A DNA stretch of 8,951 nt, taken from Gammaproteobacteria bacterium. GTDB lineage: Bacteria > Pseudomonadota > Gammaproteobacteria > Nitrococcales > Nitrococcaceae. This document shows positions 1-7,680 of the stretch, piece by piece (position 1 is the stretch's first letter; every line of letters begins with the position of its first letter). The notes beneath the pieces are model-generated. The model was not told the DNA's origin and did not search any database. It saw only the letters and a list, made by a program, of their open reading frames with translations. Made by a program: the position numbers and the translations under genes. The DNA lies in assembly GCA_018334525.1 (NCBI GenBank), contig JAGXLT010000024.1:1-8951 (forward strand), written 5' to 3'.

Positions 1-1749
1 AACATCATTTTGTATGGCGACCAGCATACCGAGCCGCCTTTTGAGGGCGTATTAAACATTATGACGCGCCGGTATCGAGAGACCGATTCGACTGCGGTAC
101 GCGAAGAGCTGTCCCACTACCTCACACGCCGCACCTGCCCGGATTGTCACGGCAGTCGACTTAATGCCGCCGCGCGAGCGGTTAAAGTTGGTCAGCTCAC
201 ACTGCCGCAGATCAGCGCCTATGCGATTGATCAGACACTGGAACAGCTGCAGGGCATTGATCTGACAGGCGCAAAAGCCACGATTGCTCAGGGCATACTG
301 CAGGAGATCACGCAGCGACTGCAGTTTCTAGCGGATGTCGGCTTAAATTATTTATCGTTGGATCGCAGCGCAGATACGCTTTCAGGGGGCGAAGCGCAGC
401 GCATCCGCCTGGCCAGTCAGATTGGCGCGGGCCTTGTTGGCGTAATGTATGTTTTGGATGAACCTTCAATCGGGCTGCACCAACGTGACAATGAAAGACT
501 GCTCGCAACGCTCATCCATCTTCGGGATCTGGGCAATAGTGTGATTGTCGTTGAACATGATGAAGAGGCCATCCGTCATGCGGATTATATTGTCGATATG
601 GGTCCGGGGGCCGGCATCGCGGGGGGCAGCGTTGTGGCGGCTGGAGACGTCGAAACGCTCATCGCAACGCCGCAATCCTTGACTGGTGACTATCTGGCCG
701 GACGCAAGTCAATTGCCGTGCCAAAAGCACGTCGTGTGGCCGATGATCAGGGCCGGGGCATTACTATTCGTGGTGCCCGCGGCAATAATCTCAAAGGCAT
801 TGATGCCTTCTTTCCTGCGGGTTTGCTGATCGGCGTTACCGGTGTGTCAGGTTCCGGAAAATCCACACTCATTAACGATACGCTTTACCCGGCAGCAGCC
901 CGTGCACTGAACCGTGCCACACTGCAGCCTGCGCCCTGTGATGCTATTGAGGGGCTGGAGCACTTCGATAAGGTTGTGGATATCGATCAAAGCCCGATCG
1001 GACGCACACCACGGTCCAACCCGGCCACCTACACCGGGCTGTTTACGCCCATTCGGGAGCTGTTTGCCGGCACACCCGAGGCCCGATCTCGCGGGTATGG
1101 ACCGGGGCGGTTCAGTTTTAACGTGAGCGGTGGCCGATGCAGCGCCTGTCAGGGCGAAGGAATGCTGCGTGTCGAAATGCACTTCCTTGCCGATGTCTAT
1201 GTGCCCTGCGATGTCTGCAAAGGCGCTCGTTATAACCGCGAAACGCTTCAGGTTCGCTATCGTGGCCTGCATATCGCGGATGTGCTTGATCTTACCGTCG
1301 TCGATGCGCTTGAAATCTTCAACGCTATTCCGGTCATTTCACGAAAACTGCAAACACTGATTGACGTCGGGCTGGGCTATCTTAAGCTCGGTCAGAATGC
1401 CGTTACGCTATCCGGTGGCGAGGCGCAGCGCGTAAAGCTTGCGCGCGAGCTTTCGAAACGCGACACCGGTAATACGCTGTACATTCTGGATGAACCCACT
1501 ACAGGACTGCATTTTCACGATATTGCGCAATTACTGAGTGTGATTGAAAGACTGCGTGATGATGGAAATACGATTGTTGTGATCGAACACAACCTGGATG
1601 TGATTAAAACCTGTGATTGGTTAATCGACCTTGGCCCGGAAGGTGGGGAAGGCGGCGGAACAATATTAGCGAAAGGCACGCCCGAGCAGATTGCTCAGGC
1701 GAAAAAGTCTTATACAGGAAGGTTTTTAGCGCCGCTGCTTAAAAATTAA
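1..1749 (+). CDS. uvrA: UvrA, excinuclease ABC subunit A (5' end outside window)
   Basis: DNA-damage-recognising ABC ATPase of nucleotide excision repair; it dimerises, loads UvrB at lesions and then leaves. The frame is open from base 1 (N-I-I-L-Y-G), so the gene starts upstream; 582 residues are present of roughly 940 in E. coli. Visible in order, numbering from base 1: CxxC at 46/49; first ABC signature LSGGEAQ at 127-133; Walker B with LDEPSIGLH from 152; Walker A GVSGSGKS at 281-288; a zinc module Cys380-x2-Cys383-x19-Cys403-x2-Cys406, the spacing of the E. coli C-terminal DNA-binding zinc finger; second signature LSGGEAQ at 470-476; LDEPTTGLH at 496-504. All needed motifs are intact, so the protein looks functional. 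The stretch between the YG near the start and PFEGV is about 16 residues shorter than in E. coli UvrA as I recall it. The TAA stop overlaps the stop of the convergent mdh. Confidence 0.98.
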   Translation, partial: NIILYGDQHTEPPFEGVLNIMTRRYRETDSTAVREELSHYLTRRTCPDCHGSRLNAAARAVKVGQLTLPQISAYAIDQTLEQLQGIDLTGAKATIAQGILQEITQRLQFLADVGLNYLSLDRSADTLSGGEAQRIRLASQIGAGLVGVMYVLDEPSIGLHQRDNERLLATLIHLRDLGNSVIVVEHDEEAIRHADYIVDMGPGAGIAGGSVVAAGDVETLIATPQSLTGDYLAGRKSIAVPKARRVADDQGRGITIRGARGNNLKGIDAFFPAGLLIGVTGVSGSGKSTLINDTLYPAAARALNRATLQPAPCDAIEGLEHFDKVVDIDQSPIGRTPRSNPATYTGLFTPIRELFAGTPEARSRGYGPGRFSFNVSGGRCSACQGEGMLRVEMHFLADVYVPCDVCKGARYNRETLQVRYRGLHIADVLDLTVVDALEIFNAIPVISRKLQTLIDVGLGYLKLGQNAVTLSGGEAQRVKLARELSKRDTGNTLYILDEPTTGLHFHDIAQLLSVIERLRDDGNTIVVIEHNLDVIKTCDWLIDLGPEGGEGGGTILAKGTPEQIAQAKKSYTGRFLAPLLKN

Positions 1750-2726
1750 GGCAGCAGATGCGCCACCGCATCGCGCTCCTCGGCAAGCTCTTGCTCTGTA
1801 GCAAGCATCCGCTCACGCGAGAAATCATCAACATCAAGGCCCTGCACAATTTCGTAGTGGCCGTTAATGCAACGCACGGGAAATGAATAAATCAGACCCT
1901 CTGCAATGCCATAGCTGCCGTCAGAAGGAATGGCCATGCTGACCCAGTCATTCTCCGGCGTGCCTAGCGTCCAATCACGCATGTGGTCAATCGCTGCGCT
2001 GGCTGCCGACGCGGCACTGGACTGGCCGCGGGCTTTAATAATCGCTGCACCGCGCTGCTGAACCGTTGGAATAAACGTCTCTTCAAGCCATGCCTGATCA
2101 ACTTGGTCTGACGCCGGGCTGCCGTTTACCAGCGTATGGCTGATATCGGGGTATTGCGTAGCCGAGTGATTGCCCCACACCGTCATGCGGGTGATGTCGT
2201 TAACGTGCACACCCACGCGGCCGGATAGTTGCGCCAATGCGCGATTGTGATCAAGCCGTGTCATCGCCGTGAAGCGACCGGGATCCAGATCAGGCGCATT
2301 GCGCATCGCAATTAAAGCATTTGTGTTGGCCGGGTTGCCCACGGCTAAGACCCGAACATTCCGGCTGGCAACAGCATTCATCGCCTTACCCTGCGCCGAG
2401 AAAATGGCAGCGTTGGCTTCTAAAAGGTCTTTGCGTTCCATACCCGGGCCACGCGGCTTCGCACCCACCAACAAAATATAATCCGCGTCACGGAAGGCTT
2501 CTTCAGCCTGATCGGATGCCTGAATACCGGCAACTAACGGGAAGGCGCAGTCATCAAGCTCCATGACAACACCCTGCAAGGCGTCCATCGCGGGAGACAC
2601 TTCCAGCAACTGTAATATGACCGGCTGGTCAGGGCCCAACATATCACCGGATGCAATCCGAAATAATAAACTGTAACCAATTTGACCGGCAGCCCCGGTT
2701 ACCGCCACACGCACAGGTGCTTTCAT
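1746..2726 (-). CDS. mdh: Malate dehydrogenase, NAD-dependent (type 2, cytosolic-like family)
   Basis: Oxidises L-malate to oxaloacetate with NAD+ in the TCA cycle, in the cytoplasm. It has 326 residues, fitting the type 2 bacterial MDHs (about 325-330) rather than the 312-residue E. coli enzyme. The N-terminal Rossmann motif TGAAGQIGY spans 10-18; Glu42, in LLEVSPAMD after the second strand, is the acidic residue expected for NAD preference. The mobile loop [15 protein letters not shown] carries substrate-binding Arg92 and Arg98; VGNPANTNA spans 129-137; RLDHNR holds Asp159 and Arg162; catalytic His187 lies in [12 protein letters not shown] is preceded by AGGGAG at a 7-nt spacing. Only 14 nt separate it from the rplQ stop, with no promoter seen in the gap, so it is probably read as the last gene of the alpha operon. 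Its TAA overlaps the uvrA stop on the other strand. Confident on function; co-transcription is inferred. Confidence 0.97.
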   Translation of the reverse strand: MKAPVRVAVTGAAGQIGYSLLFRIASGDMLGPDQPVILQLLEVSPAMDALQGVVMELDDCAFPLVAGIQASDQAEEAFRDADYILLVGAKPRGPGMERKDLLEANAAIFSAQGKAMNAVASRNVRVLAVGNPANTNALIAMRNAPDLDPGRFTAMTRLDHNRALAQLSGRVGVHVNDITRMTVWGNHSATQYPDISHTLVNGSPASDQVDQAWLEETFIPTVQQRGAAIIKARGQSSAASAASAAIDHMRDWTLGTPENDWVSMAIPSDGSYGIAEGLIYSFPVRCINGHYEIVQGLDVDDFSRERMLATEQELAEERDAVAHLLP

Positions 2727-2733
2727 GCTAATT

Positions 2734-2739
2734 CTCCCT
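2734..2739 (-). promoter_or_regulatory. Shine-Dalgarno site of mdh, overlapping a tandem stop after rplQ
   Basis: The minus strand reads TAA TAG immediately after the last rplQ codon. The second stop, in frame with the first, is part of the AGGGAG that sits 7 nt before the mdh ATG. This supports the chosen mdh start and lets ribosomes leaving rplQ terminate right at the mdh initiation region, which fits translational linkage between the two genes. Confidence 0.7.
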
Positions 2740-2740
2740 A

Positions 2741-3154
2741 TTAAGAGGCTTCTGCCACCTCTTCACGCTCAGGCTCCGGTTCTTCAACCTCCGGTAACGG
2801 ACGGTCAACCAGCTCAACGAAGGCCATAGGCGCATTATCACCCGCACGGAATCCTGCTTTCAAAATCCGCAGGTAACCGCCAGGACGTTCCCGATAACGT
2901 GGCCCAAGCTCGTCGAAAAGCTTGGTCACGATCGCTTTATTTCGCAGCCGCGAAAAAGCCAATCGACGATTCGCGACAGAGTCTGTACCCGCTAACGTGA
3001 TCAGTGGCTCGGCAATCCGACGCAGCTCTTTCGCTTTAGGCAGCGTTGTACGAATCGCCTCATGCTCAAAAAGCGACGCTGACATGTTTCTAAACATGGC
3101 GGCGCGATGCGAGCTGTTACGATTCAGTTTCCGTCCGGACTTACGATGACGCAT
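2741..3154 (-). CDS. rplQ: 50S ribosomal protein L17
   Basis: L17 of the large subunit, near the peptide exit tunnel region. The N-terminus [17 protein letters not shown] and the central [20 protein letters not shown] and [10 protein letters not shown] segments are family hallmarks. At 137 residues it is about 10 longer than E. coli L17 (127): after the conserved core ends near VELVDRP (112-118), residues 121-137 form an acidic tail ([17 protein letters not shown]) rich in Glu and Pro. The ATG is preceded by AGGGGA that overlaps the rpoA stop codon (TAGGGGA), an 11-nt gap, so rpoA and rplQ are tightly coupled. In E. coli this is the last gene of the alpha operon; here mdh follows. Confidence 0.98.
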   Translation of the reverse strand: MRHRKSGRKLNRNSSHRAAMFRNMSASLFEHEAIRTTLPKAKELRRIAEPLITLAGTDSVANRRLAFSRLRNKAIVTKLFDELGPRYRERPGGYLRILKAGFRAGDNAPMAFVELVDRPLPEVEEPEPEREEVAEAS

Positions 3155-3165
3155 ACAATTTTCCC

Positions 3166-4164
3166 CTAGCCGGTCGCACGGCCGCGATCCTCAAGGCCGG
3201 CCGGTGGCCAGTTCTCGAGCCGCATACCCAGTTGAAGTCCATGCTGCGCAAGCACTTCTTTGATTTCGTTTAATGACTTTTTGCCAAGATTTGGCGTCTT
3301 AAGCAACTCTACTTCGGTTTTCTGGACCAGATCACCCACAAAGTGAATGGTCTCGGCCTTCAAGCAATTCGCTGAGCGCACGGTAAGCTCAAGATCATCA
3401 ATCGGACGCAGCAAGACCGGATCCACCTCCGGCTCTTTTCTTACCGGCTCAACTTCATGCTCGCCACCCTCAAGGTCAACAAACACCGAGAGTTGATCCC
3501 GAAGCACGCTCGCAGCAAGGCGAATCGCCTCTTCCGGTTCAACCACACCACTCGTCTCAATATCCATGACGAGCTTATCGAGATCCGTTCGCTGTTCTAC
3601 GCGAGCACTCTCAACATTGTAAGAAACGCGTCGAACCGGGCTATACGTCGCATCAATGGCTAAACGTCCGGTACCCCGATCCTCATCGTCATCGCGAGAG
3701 GTGGCAGGCTCGTAGCCGCGGCCCTTGCTGACGGTGATCGTCATACTGATCTCACCTGCTTTCGTCAGATTGCAGATGACCAGTTCAGGATTCTTCACCT
3801 CAACGTTTCCCTCTGCGGCAATATCCGCAGCGGTCACAACGCCAGGCCCCTTTTTCTGCAGGCGCAGTGTCGCCTCTTCGCGACCCACCAAACGGACCGC
3901 CAGATTTTTCAGGTTAAGCAGAATGTCGACGACATCCTCTTGAACCCCTTCCACCGCGGTGTATTCGTGGAGCACACCTTCAATCTCGACCTCTGTAACC
4001 GCATACCCCGGCATCGAGGACAGCAGCACGCGCCGGAGCGCGTTACCCAGAGTATGGCCGAAACCACGCTCCAGTGGTTCGAGAGTAATTTTTGCGCGTT
4101 GATCATTGACTGCGTCAACTTCAACAACCCGCGGTTTAAGGAAATCCTTAAACTGACCTTGCAT
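3166..4164 (-). CDS. rpoA: RNA polymerase alpha subunit
   Basis: Alpha dimerises to nucleate core RNA polymerase assembly, and its C-terminal domain contacts UP elements and activators. The protein has 332 residues (E. coli 329). The N-terminal assembly domain covers about 1-230, with [17 protein letters not shown] at 34-50. An acidic stretch at about 156-163 (SRDDDEDR) lies in the usually variable loop before the [14 protein letters not shown] segment. A linker follows, then the alpha-CTD from about 249: TVRSANCLK at 261-269, where Arg263 and Asn266 match E. coli Arg265 and Asn268, and the helix-hairpin-helix [12 protein letters not shown] at 290-301. The CTD DNA-contact residues therefore look intact. 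AGGAG lies 8 nt before the ATG. The gene sits between rpsD (39-nt gap) and rplQ as in E. coli. Confidence 0.99.
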   Translation of the reverse strand: MQGQFKDFLKPRVVEVDAVNDQRAKITLEPLERGFGHTLGNALRRVLLSSMPGYAVTEVEIEGVLHEYTAVEGVQEDVVDILLNLKNLAVRLVGREEATLRLQKKGPGVVTAADIAAEGNVEVKNPELVICNLTKAGEISMTITVSKGRGYEPATSRDDDEDRGTGRLAIDATYSPVRRVSYNVESARVEQRTDLDKLVMDIETSGVVEPEEAIRLAASVLRDQLSVFVDLEGGEHEVEPVRKEPEVDPVLLRPIDDLELTVRSANCLKAETIHFVGDLVQKTEVELLKTPNLGKKSLNEIKEVLAQHGLQLGMRLENWPPAGLEDRGRATG

Positions 4165-4187
4165 GAGAGAAACTCCTGGTCCGCACC

Positions 4188-4202
4188 GCCGCTATTCGCG
4201 GC
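4188..4202 (-). other. GC-rich hairpin between rpsD and rpoA
   Basis: In the 39-nt gap the minus strand carries GCCGC-GAATA-GCGGC, a perfect 5-bp GC stem with a 5-nt loop, starting just after the rpsD stop and ending 10 nt before the rpoA Shine-Dalgarno sequence. No run of T follows, so it is not a classic terminator. It could set relative mRNA stability or mark a processing point between rpsD and rpoA; this role is inference only. Confidence 0.45.
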
Positions 4203-4203
4203 A

Positions 4204-4824
4204 CTACTTGGAATAAAGCTCAACGATCAGAGATTCATTAATCTCTGCCGCCAAATCCTGTCTTTCTGGAACTTGCTGAAGCACACCCTGAAACTGGCTT
4301 GCATCAACCTCAACCCATTCAGGCAGGCCGTTTTGCTGTGCCATTTCCATCGCTGCCTGAATACGCAGCTGCTTGCGCGCCCGCTCACGAATATTCACGG
4401 AATCACCCGCTTTCACCTCAGCCGAAGCCACGTTCGTGATGCGGCCGTTGTGTTCAACCGCCCGATGCGCCACCAGCTGACGTGCTTCTGCACGTGTGGC
4501 TGCATAACCCATCCGATAAACAACGTTATCGAGGCGGGTTTCCAGCAACTGAAGCAGATTCTCGCCGGTGTTGCCTTTTCGGCGATCCGCTTCTTTATAG
4601 TACCGTCGGAACTGCCGCTCCAACACACCATAGATACGGCGTACTTTCTGTTTTTCCCGAAGCTGCAACCCGTAGTCTGAGAGCCGTCCGCGGCGCTGGC
4701 CGTGCTGCCCGGGAGGTGTATCCAGCTTACACTTGCTCTCTAAAGGCCGAACACCACTCTTTAAATAAAGATCGGTGCCTTCCCGGCGAGCCAGCTTACA
4801 TGTCGGTCCGATATAACGTGCCAT
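4204..4824 (-). CDS. rpsD: 30S ribosomal protein S4
   Basis: Primary 16S rRNA-binding protein that nucleates small-subunit assembly. In E. coli it is also the translational repressor of the alpha operon. It has 206 residues, identical in length to E. coli S4. The N-terminal domain has [19 protein letters not shown] and [33 protein letters not shown] follows at about 54-71. The S4 RNA-binding domain covers roughly 96-158 ([25 protein letters not shown]). It ends with the conserved LIVELYSK. Two cysteines, Cys9 and Cys32, remain of the four that bind zinc in C+ type S4 proteins, so zinc binding is unlikely. The start is the only sensible ATG, but its ribosome site (AGGGG about 9 nt upstream) is mediocre. 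Gap to rpsK is 17 nt. Confidence 0.99.
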   Translation of the reverse strand: MARYIGPTCKLARREGTDLYLKSGVRPLESKCKLDTPPGQHGQRRGRLSDYGLQLREKQKVRRIYGVLERQFRRYYKEADRRKGNTGENLLQLLETRLDNVVYRMGYAATRAEARQLVAHRAVEHNGRITNVASAEVKAGDSVNIRERARKQLRIQAAMEMAQQNGLPEWVEVDASQFQGVLQQVPERQDLAAEINESLIVELYSK

Positions 4825-4841
4825 TTTCTAAAACCCCTAAA

Positions 4842-5231
4842 TCAGACGCGACGCTTTTTGGGAGGACGACATCCATTGTGTGGAATCGGCGTCACATCCT
4901 CGATGTTAGTAATACGGTAGCCTGAGTTGTTCAGTGCTCTAACTGCAGACTCCCTACCCGGCCCGGGTCCTTTCACGCGGACTTCCAGGTTTTTCAACCC
5001 GTAATCCTTCGCGGCTTCACCCGCGCGCTCTGAGGCGACCTGCGCGGCAAACGGCGTACTCTTACGAGACCCCCGAAAACCGCTTCCCCCGGCACTTGCC
5101 CAGGAAAGGGCGTTCCCCTGCCGATCGGTGATCATAATGATCGTGTTATTGAACGTTGCGTTGATATGCGCAATCCCGTCGACAACCGTGCGCTTGACGC
5201 GCTTGCGGGTGCGAGTGGTCGGCTTTGCCAT
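4842..5231 (-). CDS. rpsK: 30S ribosomal protein S11
   Basis: Small-subunit platform protein that contacts 16S rRNA near the E site and the Shine-Dalgarno helix. It has 129 residues as in E. coli. Conserved segments: [14 protein letters not shown] at 18-31, TDRQGNAL followed by [26 protein letters not shown] at 87-95, and the C-terminal [17 protein letters not shown]. The Asn-Gly in that last segment matches the site where E. coli S11 carries an isoaspartate (established knowledge). The 21-nt gap to rpsM contains AGGA about 9 nt before the ATG. Part of the alpha operon. Confidence 0.99.
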   Translation of the reverse strand: MAKPTTRTRKRVKRTVVDGIAHINATFNNTIIMITDRQGNALSWASAGGSGFRGSRKSTPFAAQVASERAGEAAKDYGLKNLEVRVKGPGPGRESAVRALNNSGYRITNIEDVTPIPHNGCRPPKKRRV

Positions 5232-5252
5232 GAACTGCTTTCCTGCTCTACG

Positions 5253-5609
5253 TTAACGGGTGACCGCACGACGTGGTCCCTTACGGGTCCGTGCGTTCGT
5301 ACGAGTTTTTTGGCCGCGTACCGGCAGCCCTCTGCGATGACGGATGCCGCGATAGCAGCCCATATCCATCAATCGCTTAATATCCATTGCGACCTGACGA
5401 CGTAAATCGCCCTCAACCGCAAATTCGTTGATCGCGCCGCGAATACGCTCAAGCTCATCATCTGTGAGCTCTTTAATTTTGCGCTCCGGCGCAACACCTG
5501 CTGCATCACAAATTTGTCCTGCACGCGTCCGGCCAATGCCGTAAATCGCTGTCAGCCCAATCACCGTGTGCTTGTTAGTGGGGATATTTACCCCAGCAAT
5601 ACGGGCCAT
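5253..5609 (-). CDS. rpsM: 30S ribosomal protein S13
   Basis: Head protein of the small subunit that makes intersubunit bridges and touches the P-site tRNA through its basic tail. It has 118 residues, the same as E. coli. [13 protein letters not shown] at the start, an H2TH-like region with [17 protein letters not shown] at 24-40, SIKRLMDLG-like [25 protein letters not shown] at about 76-100, and the basic tail [15 protein letters not shown]. The ATG has GGGAG at a 9-nt spacing. First gene of the alpha operon: a promoter-like sequence lies 44 nt or more upstream in the 90-nt gap after rpmJ. Confidence 0.99.
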   Translation of the reverse strand: MARIAGVNIPTNKHTVIGLTAIYGIGRTRAGQICDAAGVAPERKIKELTDDELERIRGAINEFAVEGDLRRQVAMDIKRLMDMGCYRGIRHRRGLPVRGQKTRTNARTRKGPRRAVTR

Positions 5610-5652
5610 GTACCGTTACTCCCGAGTTTGTCCAGCTTCGCGGAAACCGCCT

Positions 5653-5682
5653 AGTATAGGTGCTTCCACGCGTTATCTTCAA
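5653..5682 (-). promoter_or_regulatory. Probable sigma70 promoter of the alpha operon (rpsM promoter)
   Basis: On the minus strand a -35 element TTGAAG (5677-5682, 4 of 6 to consensus, TTGA intact) is followed by an 18-nt spacer and a -10 element TATACT (5653-5658, 5 of 6). It lies between rpmJ and rpsM, where the E. coli alpha operon also has its own promoter. The predicted start is near 5646-5648, giving an untranslated leader of only about 37-39 nt. No U-tract terminator for the spc operon is visible upstream of it, so read-through from spc is also expected. Confidence 0.6.
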
Positions 5683-5699
5683 GCGAAAACGCCAATCTG

Positions 5700-5816
5700 T
5701 CAGCCTTGTCGCTGCTTATGGCGCGCGTCTGTGGTGCAAATCACGCGCACGACACCGCCGCGTTTGATCACCTTGCAGTTTCGGCAAATCTTTTTTACCG
5801 ATGCACGTACTTTCAT
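5700..5816 (-). CDS. rpmJ: 50S ribosomal protein L36
   Basis: Small zinc-ribbon protein of the large subunit. The 117-nt frame encodes 38 residues, the same length as E. coli L36: it begins [19 protein letters not shown] and ends DARHKQRQG, then TGA. Zinc ligands are Cys11, Cys14, Cys27 and His33, all present, so this is the zinc-binding (C+) paralog. ATG is preceded by GGAG at an 8-nt spacing. It is the last gene of the spc operon, after secY (82-nt gap), as in E. coli. Confidence 0.97.
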   Translation of the reverse strand: MKVRASVKKICRNCKVIKRGGVVRVICTTDARHKQRQG

Positions 5817-5845
5817 CGTCCCGTCTCCGATAATCCCGTTTCACA

Positions 5846-5885
5846 CGCCCATTCAAGGGGCGCGAAGCTTAGCAGAAGCTGCGCC
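5846..5885 (-). other. Two overlapping, mutually exclusive hairpins between secY and rpmJ
   Basis: In transcript order (minus strand), the first hairpin (5859-5885) pairs GGCGC with GCGCC and AGCTT with AAGCT, giving 10 bp with a 2-nt bulge (TC) and a CTGCT loop. The second (5846-5862) pairs CGCCC with GGGCG around a 7-nt loop. They share bases 5859-5862, so only one can form at a time. Neither is followed by a T run, so an intrinsic terminator is not supported. The pair lies 13 nt after the secY stop and before the rpmJ ribosome site. Pairing is read directly from sequence; any function is inference. Confidence 0.5.
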
Positions 5886-5898
5886 GGTAAGCGAGCCT

Positions 5899-7242
5899 CT
5901 ACCGTAATAACCCACCCCCGGGGCGACTATGCGCCTGCAGGTTGGCTTTTTTCATCAATGGTTCGTACTGATGCGATACCAAATGTGCTTGCAGCTGAGA
6001 CATAAAGTCCATCACCACAATGACGATGATCAGTAATGATGTTCCGCCAAAATAAAACGGCACATTCCAATACAGAATCAAAAACTCCGGCAGCAGACAA
6101 ACCGCTGTAATGTAAATCGCGCCCACAAGCGTCAGACGCGTCATGACCTTATCGATAAATCGCGAAGTCTGCTCGCCAGGGCGCACACCAGGGATAAACG
6201 CCCCTGATTTTTTTAAGTTGTCTGAGGTGTCACGAGAGTTAAACACCAGCGCTGTGTAAAAAAAGCAGAAAAATATAATCGCAGCGGCATAAAGGGCGAT
6301 ATACAACGGCTGCCCCGGGCTAAGGGTCTGCCCAAGACGCTGCATCCACGCCAGCCCTTCCATCTCACCAAACCACTGCCCGATTGTTGCCGGGAACAGA
6401 ATGATGCTGGAAGCAAAAATTGCCGGTATAACACCTGCCATATTGATTTTAAGTGGCAGATGACTGGTTTGACCGGCATACATCTTACGGCCCTGCTGCC
6501 GCCGCGCGTAATTAATGGTAATCCGCCGCTGTCCGCGCTCCATAAACACAATGAACCAAATAACACCAAGCGCCAGAATTATTAGGAATAACACAGCGGG
6601 AATGGCAAGTTCACCGGTCCGCGACAGCTCTAATGTGCCGCCTAACGCAGCAGGCAGGCCAGCCACAATACCCGCGAAAATAATTAGGGAGATTCCGTTT
6701 CCGATTCCACGCTCAGTGATCTGCTCACCAATCCACATTAAAAACATGGTGCCCGTAACCAGCGTGGTGGTGCCAATAAAAATAAATGACGGACCCGGTG
6801 CCATGACCACGCCCTGGTTCTGCAACGCAACGGTAATACCGATGCCTTGAAATAAAGCCAATGCAAGCGTGCCGTAACGCGTGTACTTGGTAATCTGACG
6901 ACGACCCTGCTCGCCTTCCTTACGCAACTGCTGTAGCGAAGGCACCACCGCAGCCATTAGCTGCATAATGATCGATGCCGAAATATAAGGCATAACCCCC
7001 AGCGCAAAGATCGAAAGCCGCCCCAGCGCACCGCCAGAGAACATGTTGAACATGTCTAAAATGGTGCCGGATTGGGCATCAAACATTTGCGCCAATGCCG
7101 CCTGATCAATACCCGGGATCGTGATGTGCGCGCCCAGTCGATAGACGACAAGCGCGAGCACGACAAACATTAACCGTTGTCGTACCTCAGTAAGTCGGCC
7201 CATGCCTCCCATGGCTCCTGCATTGGCTGCTGGACCTGCCAC
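5899..7242 (-). CDS. secY: Protein translocase subunit SecY
   Basis: Channel subunit of the SecYEG translocon in the inner membrane. It has 447 residues (E. coli 443) with ten hydrophobic segments expected; clear ones start near 22, 75, 118, 153, 183, 213, 270, 314, 371 and 399. The lateral-gate/plug region [22 protein letters not shown] spans 64-85. [16 protein letters not shown] is at 170-185 and the SecA/ribosome-binding loop [15 protein letters not shown] is at 344-358, with Arg354 matching E. coli Arg357. The start is GTG directly after the rplO TAA with no gap; GGGGG 4 nt upstream supports it, and in-frame ATGs at residues 11 and 14 are the alternatives. The first 14 residues are Gly/Ala-rich and lack the usual basic start. 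The C-terminus ends in a Gly-rich SRPGGGLLR. Confidence 0.98.
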   Translation of the reverse strand: MAGPAANAGAMGGMGRLTEVRQRLMFVVLALVVYRLGAHITIPGIDQAALAQMFDAQSGTILDMFNMFSGGALGRLSIFALGVMPYISASIIMQLMAAVVPSLQQLRKEGEQGRRQITKYTRYGTLALALFQGIGITVALQNQGVVMAPGPSFIFIGTTTLVTGTMFLMWIGEQITERGIGNGISLIIFAGIVAGLPAALGGTLELSRTGELAIPAVLFLIILALGVIWFIVFMERGQRRITINYARRQQGRKMYAGQTSHLPLKINMAGVIPAIFASSIILFPATIGQWFGEMEGLAWMQRLGQTLSPGQPLYIALYAAAIIFFCFFYTALVFNSRDTSDNLKKSGAFIPGVRPGEQTSRFIDKVMTRLTLVGAIYITAVCLLPEFLILYWNVPFYFGGTSLLIIVIVVMDFMSQLQAHLVSHQYEPLMKKANLQAHSRPGGGLLR

Positions 7243-7677
7243 TTAACCCCCGACCCGTCCGCCGGCATTCTCAATCGCAGCGCGTGCTCCGGCAGTCGCG
7301 CGAATCCCATCCAGAGTAACGGCTCGATCAACGGTTCCCGAGGCGATCACTTTAACGTCTCGAATACCGTTCGTTATCAGACCAGCCGCCTTAAGCGTGG
7401 CCAGACTAACAACGTCACCTTCAATTTGCGCAATCTCAGACAATCGAATCTCAGCAGTCACACGCCCTTTACGGGAGCTGAATCCGACTTTCGGTACGCG
7501 CCGCTGCAAAGGCATCTGACCGCCTTCGAAGCCGACTTTATGGAAACCACCGCTACGCGACTTCTGACCCTTATGGCCACGACCCGCTGTTTTACCGTTA
7601 CCAGAAGACGAGCCCCGGCCAACACGGTTGCGTTCTTTCCGGGAACCCTCTGCCGGGCTTAATGTATTCAGACGCAT
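7243..7677 (-). CDS. rplO: 50S ribosomal protein L15
   Basis: Late-assembly large-subunit protein. It has 144 residues, as in E. coli. The extended basic N-terminus [14 protein letters not shown] is followed by [23 protein letters not shown] (19-41), the family signature, then [18 protein letters not shown] (49-66) and a globular C-terminal half ending in GGRVGG. GAGGAG lies 9 nt before the ATG, within the end of rpmD. The stop TAA directly abuts the secY GTG, which suggests translational coupling of rplO and secY. Confidence 0.99.
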   Translation of the reverse strand: MRLNTLSPAEGSRKERNRVGRGSSSGNGKTAGRGHKGQKSRSGGFHKVGFEGGQMPLQRRVPKVGFSSRKGRVTAEIRLSEIAQIEGDVVSLATLKAAGLITNGIRDVKVIASGTVDRAVTLDGIRATAGARAAIENAGGRVGG

Positions 7678-7680
7678 TAT

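Noticed and set aside
847..1272. A 141-codon minus-strand frame inside uvrA
   Set aside because: It lies wholly within the well-conserved UvrA coding region; it is an antisense shadow with no recognisable domain.
1790..1805. Perfect 6-bp stem CTTGCT-CTGT-AGCAAG just past the end of uvrA, considered as its terminator
   Set aside because: No T run follows on the plus strand, and the bases encode the conserved-length C-terminus of Mdh; it is probably chance.
3940..4680. A 246-codon open frame on the plus strand antisense to rpoA and rpsD
   Set aside because: It crosses two highly conserved genes and their gap, has no family resemblance (Cys/His/Leu-rich composition typical of antisense frames) and no ribosome site that I could see.
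5683..5699. Possible spc-operon terminator after rpmJ (GCG-TTTT-CGC)
   Set aside because: A 3-bp stem with no T tract after it; too weak to call.
5817..5858. A possible promoter upstream of rpmJ (TTGAAT ... GATTAT)
   Set aside because: The spacer is only about 15 nt and the -10 match is poor; much weaker than the rpsM promoter.
7177..7662. A 161-codon plus-strand frame opposite secY and rplO
   Set aside because: Antisense to two certain genes, with no domain or translation signal; a by-product of codon bias.
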